This document shows positions 17,137 through 26,671 of a stretch of DNA of 64,000 nucleotides, in pieces. Under the pieces are notes generated by a model that did no database searches, had not been told where the DNA came from, and saw only the letters and a program-made list of their open reading frames with translations. The position numbers and the translations under genes were made by a program. Each line of letters opens with the position of its first letter. The stretch's first letter is position 1. The stretch comes from Spirochaeta lutea (lineage in GTDB: Bacteria > Spirochaetota > Spirochaetia > DSM-27196 > Salinispiraceae), in contig NZ_JNUP01000048.1 of assembly GCF_000758165.1 (NCBI RefSeq), positions 48,905 to 112,904 on the forward strand, in the 5' to 3' direction.

Positions 17137-18009
17137 TTATCGGCGGGCGAAAATCCTCACCCACTCCACCTCCATCTGGTCGGGGTAGTCGTTCCGGTTA
17201 ACCCCCTGAGCACCACCCCACTCACCGCCCACGGCAACATTGAGGATCAAATAGAAGGGTACATCGAAGGGCCAGGCCTCCCAGCCGCTTCCCTCGTTCT
17301 CATACCGGGTAATCAGTTGATCATCTACAAAGAAATCCAGGTAGTCCTCGGTCCATTCCATGGCATAGGTATGAAAGGCCTGGGCAACCTCGGGAACATC
17401 GATGGTGGCGGTATGGTGGTTGCCGTTGGGCCAGTTATATTTTGAGGTATGCACAGAAGAGTGGACAACTCCCGTTTCATATCCCACGTGCTCCATAATG
17501 TCAATCTCCCCGCTGTGGGGCCAGCCCGTCCGGCCTACAGTACTGACCGGAAGCATCCAGATTGCAGGCCAGCTTCCCAGGGCATCGGGCAGCTTCGCCC
17601 TGACCTCGATCCGGCCCAGATACATGTGGTGGCTGATCCGGGTGGTTATTCTGGCGCTGGTATAGCCCCGCTGGGTTCCGGGAATGGGATGGGCCTGAAT
17701 GATCAGCTTGCCGTCCTCCACCCTGGAATTAGCCTCTTTATTCGTGTAGGCCTGGAGCTCACGGTTATAGGCCCCGGGGGGCAGCACCTCATGGAACCAC
17801 TTCTCCGGATCCGGCGAACCGGTGTATTCAAACTCGTCGCTCCACACCAACTGCCAGGAGTCGGGGTCCTCCACCTGGGCTTGGGGTGTGCTGGCGCAGG
17901 AGGTAAGACCCCCGGCCAGAACAACGATCCCCATCAGTCCTAGGATCAGCCAACCCGCTGTAGTAACCCGGTTGGCCCGCTTGGGAACACTCTGTGTTTT
18001 CATAGTCAT
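17137..18009 (-). CDS. GH16 beta-glucanase lipoprotein (laminarinase/lichenase type)
   Basis: The 290-aa secreted glycosidase starts with a lysine/arginine-rich N-terminus and a hydrophobic helix (about 18-35), then LTSC, a lipobox, so it should be anchored to a membrane facing outwards. The catalytic GH16 motif [10 protein letters not shown] (nucleophile and acid/base glutamates) lies near residue 168. WSDEFEY and the AVGGEWGG block are typical of beta-1,3-glucanases of this family. Its start overlaps the stop of the upstream chemoreceptor gene by 4 bp (ATGA), so it is the last gene of a coupled run that also makes two phosphorylases. It likely cuts beta-1,3- or mixed-linked glucan outside the cell. 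Confidence 0.9.
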   Translation of the reverse strand: MTMKTQSVPKRANRVTTAGWLILGLMGIVVLAGGLTSCASTPQAQVEDPDSWQLVWSDEFEYTGSPDPEKWFHEVLPPGAYNRELQAYTNKEANSRVEDGKLIIQAHPIPGTQRGYTSARITTRISHHMYLGRIEVRAKLPDALGSWPAIWMLPVSTVGRTGWPHSGEIDIMEHVGYETGVVHSSVHTSKYNWPNGNHHTATIDVPEVAQAFHTYAMEWTEDYLDFFVDDQLITRYENEGSGWEAWPFDVPFYLILNVAVGGEWGGAQGVNRNDYPDQMEVEWVRIFARR

Positions 18010-19916
18010 ACCTCTTTCTCTTGAAATGCTTCAAATTGCTCTTCAGGACTCCTACCCTCTCCAGGGGACGCTGCTGGTACCTCGCCGGGCAGGGTAAAGC
18101 CGGCGAGCTGGCTGGAGAGGGTATCAGCCGATCCTTGGACATCCTTCTGCCGCCGGTCCAGGTCCCGGAGCACCCCGAAGAGCTCGGTGGTCCGGTTTTC
18201 GATTCCGCCCAGGAATCCGAGAAACTCGGTGCTCACCGACCGGATTTCCGTAAGGGATTGAAGATTTGCCTGCCCCTCCTGGAGAATACCGGTTACCTTG
18301 TCCCGGATATCCTGGGCGGAACGGTTGATGTTCTGAAGGGCGGACTGGATCTCCCCGGTGCCCTGGGTAAACTCTGCAACCCCCTGGTCTATCTGGGTAT
18401 TGGTGGTATTCAGGGTGCCGATCTGCTCAACGATCTGCAGGAACTGGTGGTGATTGTCCCCGGCCTTGGCGGCTGCATCCCGGGACCGCTGGCGGATGGT
18501 ACGGGTAACCGTATCGATGAGTTCGGCCTGCTCCTGGGAGTTGTCCGCCAGTTTACGGATTTCCTCGGCTACTACGGCAAACCCGCGTCCTGCCTCTCCG
18601 GCATGGGCTGCCTCGATGGCGGCGTTCATGGCCAGGAGATTGGTCTGCTCGGCAATATTCCGGATAACCCCAAGGAATTCTTCAATTCTCTGGGCGTCCA
18701 GCTCGACCTCCTGGATGGCCTGGAGGGTATCATCGTTGAGCCGGCTTCCGGTATCCGCCGTGGAGGTGAGGGTATCCATGAGCTCGGTACTGGTTTGAAC
18801 CCGGCGCTGCACCTTTTGCACCTGACTGCCCATCTGCTCGAAGGAGGCCGAAACCTCTTCAATAGCGGCGGTTTGGTTCAGAATGGTGTCCTGAAAGCTT
18901 TTTTGGATGTCTAAAAAGGCTGAAAACTGATCTTCGGCGGTGCAGCTGAGCTCGGCAATCCGTTTCGACTGGGTCTCGAGATTCTGGATACTACCCTGAA
19001 TCTCCTCGAATCCCGTTACCCCCAGGGCCATGGCCCGGCTGGTTTCATTGGCTGCCAGGGCTGCCTGGGAGGTGACCTCCTTCATGGCGGCCATGGTCCC
19101 TACGAGTCCGGAGAGGAACAGGCTCATGTGCCTGGCGAGATTTCCCAGTTCATCCCTGCGGTTCAGGGAGAAATCCGCAGTCAAATCACCCTGGCTAACC
19201 TGGGAAACCCGGGACTCCAGATAGGTAATACCCTTTGCCAGGGGATTGGCCAGGAGGAATCCGGCCAGGGTAAGGAATACAAAGAAAATCCCCGCGAAGA
19301 GGTAGGTGATCACCTGATTTTGAACGATAATTCTCCCCCGCTGAACCTGGACCTCCTGCTCCAGGCTGGAAAGCCCGGAGACAAAGGAGGAGAGCATGGT
19401 GGCCAGGGCCGAAAGGTCTTCGATGGCCTGGGCGGCGGCGGAGCGGATGCCCGGAGGAATAACCGCCGCGCCCTCGATGGTGGTATCAATGAGGCGCAGG
19501 TAGCTGACAAAGCTGGTTCCCTGGATGTACCCCTCGGTATTAGCGATGCTCCGGTCGGTATCCCGCAGCCGGCGCAGCATGGTATCCCGCTGGCGGATCA
19601 GGGTTTGAAGCCTTTCCTGGTTCTCGCCGGTCAGCCGGGGAACAACCTCCAGGGTCTCAAGGTTTTCCACCGACTCAACCAGACGGTCCCGGCTGCGGCG
19701 GTATTCGGAAAGCCGATAGATGAACTTTTCGGTGGGCAGTCGAATCACCTCAAGACTGAATCCCAAGGCCTGGGATCCCATCCCCTGAATCACCGGCAGC
19801 TCGGCCTCAATGGCCCGGGTCCTCTGGCCGGTAAAAATACTGACGCCCAGGAGGGCGCCGGTAAGCAGAGCGGATAGCATAGCGATGGTCAGGGTCAGAC
19901 GGAGGCGAATGGACAT
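18006..19916 (-). CDS. Methyl-accepting chemotaxis protein within the glucan operon
   Basis: The 636-aa chemoreceptor has a membrane helix at about 5-28, a helical sensor of about 190 aa ([20 protein letters not shown] onwards), and a second helix near 220-245. A HAMP-like segment follows, and the signalling tip [20 protein letters not shown] lies near residue 425. It is embedded between the cupin gene (3 bp upstream) and GH16 (4-bp overlap), which ties it to glucan sensing. Its ligand, possibly a binding-protein-bound oligosaccharide, is not shown by sequence. Confidence 0.93.
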   Translation of the reverse strand: MSIRLRLTLTIAMLSALLTGALLGVSIFTGQRTRAIEAELPVIQGMGSQALGFSLEVIRLPTEKFIYRLSEYRRSRDRLVESVENLETLEVVPRLTGENQERLQTLIRQRDTMLRRLRDTDRSIANTEGYIQGTSFVSYLRLIDTTIEGAAVIPPGIRSAAAQAIEDLSALATMLSSFVSGLSSLEQEVQVQRGRIIVQNQVITYLFAGIFFVFLTLAGFLLANPLAKGITYLESRVSQVSQGDLTADFSLNRRDELGNLARHMSLFLSGLVGTMAAMKEVTSQAALAANETSRAMALGVTGFEEIQGSIQNLETQSKRIAELSCTAEDQFSAFLDIQKSFQDTILNQTAAIEEVSASFEQMGSQVQKVQRRVQTSTELMDTLTSTADTGSRLNDDTLQAIQEVELDAQRIEEFLGVIRNIAEQTNLLAMNAAIEAAHAGEAGRGFAVVAEEIRKLADNSQEQAELIDTVTRTIRQRSRDAAAKAGDNHHQFLQIVEQIGTLNTTNTQIDQGVAEFTQGTGEIQSALQNINRSAQDIRDKVTGILQEGQANLQSLTEIRSVSTEFLGFLGGIENRTTELFGVLRDLDRRQKDVQGSADTLSSQLAGFTLPGEVPAASPGEGRSPEEQFEAFQEKEV

Positions 19917-19919
19917 GGT

Positions 19920-20321
19920 TTACCCCCAAAGCTCAGCGGTAAGCCCGGCGATCTCGGCGCGCTGGTCGGCCGTCATGGTAATTAGCGGACTGTTGTGGTC
20001 CCCGGTGTCCTGATTCTCCACGATCAGCACCCTGCTGCCTGGACTCAGGGTGTGGGTGTGGTAGGTCCCGCGCTTCACATTGTAGGCCACTAAGGGCTCC
20101 ATATTCAGGGCCTGGACGGCCTGTCCGGGTCCTTCGGATTCAAAGAGGATGCAGCGACCCTCCAAGAGCACAAAAACCTCGTCGGTCTGGTCGTGACGCT
20201 GCATGGTCTTGAGGTTCTGCACCTCCAGGTCCTGGCAGTCTGTAAGAACAGCCACCCGCCAGGTCTGGAAATCGATGAGGGGCAGGTAGCCCTGGGCCTG
20301 TATGGGATGCTGTTGGATCAT
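19920..20321 (-). CDS. Small cupin-like protein
   Basis: The 133-aa single-domain cupin-like protein has TMQRHDQTDEVFVLLEGRC at about residues 39-57, which fits the first cupin motif; the second motif, YNVKRGTYHTHTLSPGSRVL, is recognisable. Relatives are often annotated as sugar-related cupins with no defined activity. Its ATG overlaps the GH94 stop by 4 bp and its stop is 3 bp before the chemoreceptor start, so it belongs to the glucan operon. It could be an anomerase-like or sensor protein; I cannot tell. Confidence 0.75.
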   Translation of the reverse strand: MIQQHPIQAQGYLPLIDFQTWRVAVLTDCQDLEVQNLKTMQRHDQTDEVFVLLEGRCILFESEGPGQAVQALNMEPLVAYNVKRGTYHTHTLSPGSRVLIVENQDTGDHNSPLITMTADQRAEIAGLTAELWG

Positions 20322-23149
20322 TGGACGGTCACCTCCATGAGCAGGGTTTCGGCGCCGGGGTCGGCGGCGGTTACCAGGGACGCCGGGATAGTCACCCCCC
20401 GGCCCGGTTTTTGATCAGGGGCGATTTCCATGTCTCTTCCCTGGAGGGTTATCCGGGTTATCCGGTAATCTCCAGCCGAGGGATCCTTCTCGGGAACCAG
20501 GTACCGCAGGGTGATGTCCCTGCCGGCAAGGTAGATGTCGGCTTCAAGCACGCCCCGATCATCTACCAGGGCCCGGGTAAACCGGGGGCGGATTAACACA
20601 TCCCCCCGCAGCCCGCGGATCCCCAGGGTCTGGGTTAGCAGGGTCAGCATGTACCAACTGGCCGACCCGGTCAGGTAGGGGTACATGCCCCGGCCCTGCT
20701 GATTGATGTATTCGGGAATCCCCGGGTACAGACGGTTCAGGTCCGCCTTACGGGTATGGTCCCAGATCGAGAGCAGGACCCTCTCCGCCTCCCGGTTCAG
20801 ATCCCGGACGGCTTGGAATAGCTGATTACCCTGCCCATCTCCGTTAGACGCCCCGGAAAGCAGCCTGTCCGGCCAGGCGTAAAGACCGTAGGCGTACATC
20901 ACCGCCATGTGGCTGAACATTGCCCCGTTCTCCTTATGGCCGTAGGCGAACCCGAAGAGACGCCCCATATCCAGCTTGACCACCTTGAAGTCGCTGTTTA
21001 AGCGCACCCCGCCGAGATCATCGTCCCAAAGCCGCCGGCGGACCGTGTCGACCACGGCCTGCACCTGCTCCGGTCCGGGTACTCCGGCCATGATCGGAAA
21101 GGTCTGGCCCGTGAGGGTTATATTCGGCTCCTCCTGGGGATTCCCCGAGGGCTGCTCCAGGCGGCGGTGGTGATCATCGTAGTATCCGTTGAACCAGGAA
21201 TAATCCCCCTGCTCAAAGAACTCCTGGCCTCCAACCTGGGCCAAGAGGTTCTCGCCCATCTCCGCAAGAATCCGGGCAATCCCCGATGCGGACATTACGA
21301 TGGTATCCCCGGAAAGTCCCCGGGCCACCAAATCGCAATACTCCTCTAAGCGCTGGCGCCGCAGCCGGGGAGACATGGGGGGAACATCAACCCCGTCCTG
21401 GCCGCGGAGTAACACCTGGAGTTCCTTGGGCAGTACGAAGGATTCCGCCAGGGACCGGCGCTCCAGTTCCCGGACAAGCCGGGATAGAGAAATAAGGTTT
21501 TTCCCGTACAGGGCCGTAAAGGCCACGCTCTCGCCCCGGTTCCGGGCCATGTCCATTCCGTCGTTCCAGTCGGCTCCTTCCAGGGACAGGCTGCCGGACT
21601 CCCCGGCGGCGTGGTAGGCGGTGAGGTGCTGAACCAATACATGCTCAAGAACGGATCCCTGGTGCTCCTTTCCACCCAACCGGGTTTTCAGGACGAGGCC
21701 GTTTTGAGGGCTCCAGGCATCGGAAACCTTGGTGCAGCGGTGGGTGTGCTGATCCTGAAAATAGCTCTGCCGGCGCAGGAGAAAGGGGAAATCCCCGGTC
21801 TGATCCAGGTAGAGTTCCAGGGTCAAGAGAGGCCAAGCCCCGTGGTCCATCCAGAGTCGGGGAATATTGTTCCGGTCCGCCAAGAACTCTCCGGGTTTGT
21901 CCCCGATAATGGTAGCATTGCTTCCGTCTATCCGCACTCCCGCAAAGTTGTGGTACAAAAGATCTGACACCTGTTCGGGTTCGGTCAGGAGCAGGGCAAG
22001 ACAGTCCTGCCAGAGGTCCCGCCATCCCCTGCCTCCCCGGCCGTAATCATGATGGGGCATGAACGAACAGCCGAAGATTCGGCGCATGGTGGGCTGGAGG
22101 GCGACCCAGGCGAGCCAGGAGTCCAGCTCCTGGGTCCCCGTCCGGATGCGCATCCGCCGGATTTGGGCAAGCCAGTACTGCTCGGTATCTTGGAGAGCCC
22201 GGCGCTGGGCTTGAACATCCAGGAGGTTCCGGGGCTCCTGTAATAGTTCTGCCGGCCCGGGGTTTTCCATCCGACCCGGGTACTCGCCCAGGCCTGCAAC
22301 CATGGTTATGGTCAGAGCCTGTCCCGAAGCAAGGCTCTGGGGGGCGAATCGGAAGCCCGCCAGGGTTTCCACTCCGTCCACCCGGTCCCCCGGACCAGCC
22401 GGGGCAGGGGTATTATCCAGGACCGCCTGGGGGAACTGCATACAGCCCGCCTCCCCGGTAAAATCGGCCTGATCGGCAAAAAATCCGTCCACGGCCATCC
22501 TGGACCCCTGGTACCATCCCGCCGCCAATCCGTAGTAGCACATGGCATTCGGATTGTGACCCCGCTCGTCAAAGGAGAGGGTTGGCCGGAGAATCACCCC
22601 ATCCTCCAAAACCCATGCCCGGTTCAAGAGACTGGTTACATGACGGTGGTCCCGGACCGAATCGGCGCTGCGGCCGTAGAGCATGTAGGCCCCGGTTACC
22701 ACGATCTCCCGGTCCTCACCGCTGATATTGCTGATTTCCACCCCGGCACATTCCAACAACCCGCCCTCGGCGGGAGAGAAGAAATCCGCCACGGCCTTCA
22801 GCCCCAGGAGCCGATTGGTACGGATCAATCGGTACCAAAGCATCCCGGCCTCGAGCCTGGACTCCGACCCGGGATCGTGGACCCCATCCCCCTCATGGGC
22901 GAAGACCGACCACGACCCTACCCCGGGTACATGCACCCAGAGGTTTCGGGCGGCGGGACCGTTTATGACATCCTGCTCGCTCACCGGGGGAAAGAGGAAG
23001 CTATTCTGATCCAGCTTTGCATCTCCCTTACCCCGGGGGGTAATAACAGCCTTGTACCCCCGGGCATTCATCAGGGGGAAGTAGATGCCCCGAATGGCCT
23101 CGGGATTATCCTGGGAGAACCGTCCATTCTCCGTGTATTGGTTGGTCAT
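20318..23149 (-). CDS. GH94 disaccharide phosphorylase (laminaribiose/cellobiose phosphorylase type)
   Basis: The 943-aa inverting phosphorylase has an N-terminal beta-sandwich (YFPLMNARGYKAVITP, QNSFLFPPVSEQDV), a helical linker and an (alpha/alpha)6 catalytic barrel. The family catalytic motif DWNDGMD is near residue 530, and HDYGRGGRGWRDLWQDCL lies in the sugar-binding region. Length and N-terminal wording resemble laminaribiose phosphorylases (about 900 aa) more than cellobiose phosphorylases (about 810 aa). It uses phosphate to split a beta-linked glucose disaccharide into glucose-1-phosphate and glucose in the cytoplasm. It overlaps the upstream large phosphorylase by 4 bp. Exact linkage specificity is inferred from context. 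Confidence 0.85.
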   Translation of the reverse strand: MTNQYTENGRFSQDNPEAIRGIYFPLMNARGYKAVITPRGKGDAKLDQNSFLFPPVSEQDVINGPAARNLWVHVPGVGSWSVFAHEGDGVHDPGSESRLEAGMLWYRLIRTNRLLGLKAVADFFSPAEGGLLECAGVEISNISGEDREIVVTGAYMLYGRSADSVRDHRHVTSLLNRAWVLEDGVILRPTLSFDERGHNPNAMCYYGLAAGWYQGSRMAVDGFFADQADFTGEAGCMQFPQAVLDNTPAPAGPGDRVDGVETLAGFRFAPQSLASGQALTITMVAGLGEYPGRMENPGPAELLQEPRNLLDVQAQRRALQDTEQYWLAQIRRMRIRTGTQELDSWLAWVALQPTMRRIFGCSFMPHHDYGRGGRGWRDLWQDCLALLLTEPEQVSDLLYHNFAGVRIDGSNATIIGDKPGEFLADRNNIPRLWMDHGAWPLLTLELYLDQTGDFPFLLRRQSYFQDQHTHRCTKVSDAWSPQNGLVLKTRLGGKEHQGSVLEHVLVQHLTAYHAAGESGSLSLEGADWNDGMDMARNRGESVAFTALYGKNLISLSRLVRELERRSLAESFVLPKELQVLLRGQDGVDVPPMSPRLRRQRLEEYCDLVARGLSGDTIVMSASGIARILAEMGENLLAQVGGQEFFEQGDYSWFNGYYDDHHRRLEQPSGNPQEEPNITLTGQTFPIMAGVPGPEQVQAVVDTVRRRLWDDDLGGVRLNSDFKVVKLDMGRLFGFAYGHKENGAMFSHMAVMYAYGLYAWPDRLLSGASNGDGQGNQLFQAVRDLNREAERVLLSIWDHTRKADLNRLYPGIPEYINQQGRGMYPYLTGSASWYMLTLLTQTLGIRGLRGDVLIRPRFTRALVDDRGVLEADIYLAGRDITLRYLVPEKDPSAGDYRITRITLQGRDMEIAPDQKPGRGVTIPASLVTAADPGAETLLMEVTVQ

Positions 23150-26100
23150 ACCGCCGCTCCTTCAAAAAGGATCTCCATGGCCGTCAGATTCGCGCCCCGG
23201 ATATCCTGTGCCTTGGCCCCCAGCAGTTTGGGGCCGGGCATGGTTTCAATGCTGCCGTCCCGGTAATGCAGCCGGTAGGAAACCGGCTCATCCCCCAGAT
23301 ACACATCCCCCCCGGGGCGTACCCTTAACAGCACCCGTATCCGGCCCAGAAGGTAGGCCTCAATCACCCCGTCCTCGGAAAAAAGCCAGCCGGGCAGCTG
23401 AGGCCGAACCTGGAAACAGAGCTGCCCGTCTTCCAGGGAGAAGGGTTTCCTCCCCCACAGGGCAACCTGCCACATCTCTAAAAACTCTGCCGTCGACCCC
23501 GACAACCGGGCGACGAAGCCCCTGCCGTGCAGGCGCACATCGGGATGCACGCTGGACACAATAAAGGAGGAATTCTCCGTGGTGCTGCGTCCGTACATCA
23601 CCGGGTTTAGAAACGGCACCAGGGCCTTCCGGGCCTCCTGCCAGAATTCCCGGCCAAGCCCGGCCTTCAACAACTCCAGGAGGAACTTATACTCCATGTG
23701 CAGCCAAACCGATTCGTTCTCCAGCCACCCTGGTGTAAAGGCCCGGGCCCGTCCGATTTGGTTCGGCTGCTCCGCCAAGGACTCATTGACCTTGTACATA
23801 CCCAGCACCTCATCGTAGAGCCCTGTGGACTTAATCCGTTCCAGGATTCCTGCCACCGAAGCCCCGTCCCCGGCAATCTTTGCCTGCTTTACGATTCCCT
23901 CTAAAAATAGGGGCATGGGGGTGTATTCAATATCTTTCAGGGTGATTCGACTGCCTCCCTGACCGTCGGACTCTGTATCCCAGTCCACCGCCCGGCCGAT
24001 AAAGTAGGTAGGCACCAGGCCGTCCCTTCGAACAGCCCTTGCCCTGTCCATGGCGCGGCCGAGTTCCGTTCTGGCCGCAGCCACCCATTCCCGGAGAACC
24101 GGCCCCTCCAGGCATTCCATCTCACCAGGGAACCGGCGGTACACCCCTTCCCGGTACTCTTCCCGGAGGGTACTCACCCGGTCCCAGTAGGCGAACCGGG
24201 TCAACCCGCCCTTGGCCAGCTCGTCCAGAGCCCCCAGGGTTCCGCGCCACAGATTTCCCGCAAGAACCGGTATCTCCACCCTCACACCGTCACCCCCGGC
24301 TTCCAGACTCTCTTCCAGCATCACCGCAAGGCGGTAGAGCTCAGCAGTCTCGGAGGTAGATGAACCGAAGAGGGCCGGCAACCCGTTTAATGCGTCATAC
24401 CAGCCGGGCTTCCCGGCCTCCATCTCTATACCGATCCCCTGGGCGTCCAGGGTGGTGAGCTTTACTCCCAGAAGCACCAGAAGTTTCTCCGCCAGGGTGC
24501 TGGTGAACACCCCGCCATCCTCCCGGGTTATCAGGGTCGTCTCATCCGGCTCGTCACCGTGCTCCACCCCGTGGAGCTGAAGCACCTGGCCGTCCACCAG
24601 GGTGTAACGCTTGCTGCGGGGCAACACCTTGGCACCGGGGCTCGTATACCCGTACACAGGAGTCCCGAAGAACAATTCTTGCATCCCGTCGGGATACACG
24701 CTTAGAAAGCTATCGATCAGATCCAGGGTGTAGGTCCAGTGGTCGACCCAAAACCCCTCGCCGTGGTTACTGGTAAACACCGACTCAGCCTGGGAGAGCA
24801 GCTGACCAAGCTGTTCCTCAATACGGCTCCTGGCCGCTACCTCCCCGGTGACTCCTTCTTTACCGTCCCGGAGGTGCTTTATCTCCAGGAGGCGCGCCGC
24901 CTCCCCGGGCGTGAAATCCCGGGCGAGCATGCCCGCTAACTCGGTATCCTTCCGGGGATGTATCCCCAGGGCATCCATGACCGGGGACCGTTTTTCCGGG
25001 GAGAGCCGAAAGACCCGGCCCCGCACCACCAGGGGGTTGTAGCCGTCGGGTTGGATGAGGCTCATAAACTCCCGGATGATGGAATCACCGACCTCGGGAT
25101 GGAACTGTACATCCAGACGCCGGTTCTGATTTACATCCCGATAGTTCCCATAACCCCGGGAGTAATACTCAGGCAGGAGATTGAAGGCATTATAATCCCG
25201 CTCCAGATCCCCGTGTTTCCGGCTGAAGAGGTAGTACCACTGAGCCGGACCGGCGGTTTCATCCCGGGACTCACCGGTATCTCCGGCGGTCCCAATCATC
25301 CAGGGATAGCCTCCCCGGAGGATATTATCCAGGTGGGTCTGCTTCAGGTACTGGTTAAACACCGGATCGGCGGTCTTACCGGTCATGGGACGTACCAGCC
25401 GGTTAATCAATGCACGGTTCTGCCTTCTGTTTTCCTCAATGAACCCCGAGGCCATGATGGTGGGGAGCAGCCGGGCAACCCGATCGGGGGTATCAGCCGA
25501 TCCCACCAGGGTATGGATGGTTACCGACTGCCCTTCGGTCAGATCAAAGCTGCCCGCTGAAAATCCGCAGGGAAATCTGCCGACCCGCACCTGGGGACAG
25601 GCTAATAAATCTCGGAGGGTTCTGGAGTAAAATCCCTCGGGAGTCCGAAAGCCGGTATCCTGGGAAAACACCGGTTCGGGATCTACAATACAGGGCAATA
25701 CCCGTTCCAGGGCTTCCTCCACCCCTGCCCCGGACGCCCTATTCCCGTCCCCGGGAATATCGACGAAACTGAAGAAGTAATTTCCTTGGTGCTGCTCTGT
25801 CACATGGGTCTTATCCTCGGTGGAACTGGATAACCGGGCATACAACCCCTTGCCCCGGATATCCTCGGCCAGCATCCAGCCCGTCAGGGTATTCGCCATA
25901 TCCTTAAGAGCCTCGTCGCTGGATCCGAAGGGAACCAGCCGGGGCAGCCCGTCCAGGACCTCGAAGGATACCGGCGCATCCGAGGTATTAGTAATCGTTA
26001 CCGACCGGATAAGACCGGCCACAGGCTGTTCAAAGAGGGTCGAATACTCCACCCTCGTACTGAGCGGCTCCGATGCATCCCGGATACTCAGCCCGTCCAG

Positions 26101-26424
26101 ACCGATATGCATCTCCGAGGGTGCCCCCCCGGCAAAGGCCTCAAACATCCGCGGGGCTCCGGCGACCCCCTTATGGATCCGGTAGAAGGTCCGGAACCCC
26201 AGGGTATGCACATCGTGGTAGGCCTTCACAGCGGGCTGGAATTCCAGGATCGCCCCGTCCTTATTATCCAAACCGATACTGCAGATCCCTTGGCCCCGGT
26301 TTACATAAAAAACCCACAGGGGAATTCCGAAGGGCCCGCTGATCCCTGGCAGAAAACTGGCAAAGGCAGGGGTCTGCTGGTAATCCTTTATCTGTACTGT
26401 TCCATCGTTGTCTAGGGTATACAT
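23146..26424 (-). CDS. Large beta-1,3-oligoglucan phosphorylase-like protein (GH149/GH161 type)
   Basis: The 1092-aa protein is of the GH94-related clan but clearly different from its GH94 neighbour. The N-terminus reads FLPGISGPFGIPLWVFYVNR followed by GQGICSIGLDNKDGAI. The middle has EGFWVDHWTYTLDLIDSFL (near residue 555), and then GIGIEMEAGKPGWYDALNGL and PALFGSSTSET. These blocks and the length fit the beta-1,3-glucan phosphorylases assigned to GH149/GH161; it does not resemble the beta-1,2 (SOGP) enzymes. Expected reaction: stepwise phosphorolysis of longer beta-1,3-glucans to glucose-1-phosphate. No signal peptide. It is the first gene of the coupled operon, behind a promoter/operator at 26463-26513. 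Confidence 0.72.
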   Translation of the reverse strand: MYTLDNDGTVQIKDYQQTPAFASFLPGISGPFGIPLWVFYVNRGQGICSIGLDNKDGAILEFQPAVKAYHDVHTLGFRTFYRIHKGVAGAPRMFEAFAGGAPSEMHIGLDGLSIRDASEPLSTRVEYSTLFEQPVAGLIRSVTITNTSDAPVSFEVLDGLPRLVPFGSSDEALKDMANTLTGWMLAEDIRGKGLYARLSSSTEDKTHVTEQHQGNYFFSFVDIPGDGNRASGAGVEEALERVLPCIVDPEPVFSQDTGFRTPEGFYSRTLRDLLACPQVRVGRFPCGFSAGSFDLTEGQSVTIHTLVGSADTPDRVARLLPTIMASGFIEENRRQNRALINRLVRPMTGKTADPVFNQYLKQTHLDNILRGGYPWMIGTAGDTGESRDETAGPAQWYYLFSRKHGDLERDYNAFNLLPEYYSRGYGNYRDVNQNRRLDVQFHPEVGDSIIREFMSLIQPDGYNPLVVRGRVFRLSPEKRSPVMDALGIHPRKDTELAGMLARDFTPGEAARLLEIKHLRDGKEGVTGEVAARSRIEEQLGQLLSQAESVFTSNHGEGFWVDHWTYTLDLIDSFLSVYPDGMQELFFGTPVYGYTSPGAKVLPRSKRYTLVDGQVLQLHGVEHGDEPDETTLITREDGGVFTSTLAEKLLVLLGVKLTTLDAQGIGIEMEAGKPGWYDALNGLPALFGSSTSETAELYRLAVMLEESLEAGGDGVRVEIPVLAGNLWRGTLGALDELAKGGLTRFAYWDRVSTLREEYREGVYRRFPGEMECLEGPVLREWVAAARTELGRAMDRARAVRRDGLVPTYFIGRAVDWDTESDGQGGSRITLKDIEYTPMPLFLEGIVKQAKIAGDGASVAGILERIKSTGLYDEVLGMYKVNESLAEQPNQIGRARAFTPGWLENESVWLHMEYKFLLELLKAGLGREFWQEARKALVPFLNPVMYGRSTTENSSFIVSSVHPDVRLHGRGFVARLSGSTAEFLEMWQVALWGRKPFSLEDGQLCFQVRPQLPGWLFSEDGVIEAYLLGRIRVLLRVRPGGDVYLGDEPVSYRLHYRDGSIETMPGPKLLGAKAQDIRGANLTAMEILFEGAAV

Positions 26425-26462
26425 ACATCATTCCTTGGAACCATACCGCAACACCGGAATGG

Positions 26463-26513
26463 TTGGTTTATTCTATCAACTATCATACTACGGCAAAACC
26501 AGTCATCTGTAAA
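26463..26513 (-). promoter_or_regulatory. Promoter with ROK-type operator for the phosphorylase operon
   Basis: On the minus strand the -35 box TTTACA (26508-26513) and -10 box TAGTAT (26485-26490) are 17 bp apart. Just downstream, 26463-26482 carries TTGGTT-N7-TCAACT (given on the plus strand). The same half-sites with the same N7 spacing lie in the same position behind the promoter of the binding-protein gene (33492-33512). Together they suggest a shared repressor site, most simply for the ROK protein at 33760. Confidence 0.7.
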
Positions 26514-26671
26514 GCAAAACCTGGTATGCAAGCCTATGGACGGATGACGGTTTTTCACCGGGAACATAAGTGCGAATAGTCCCGGAGCATACTCCTCCAC
26601 CTGCCCTAGGCCACCAGGCATCCCCGCCCCGGGAAGGCCCCGGGGACAGCCTAGCGCCTCACGCCCTATTT

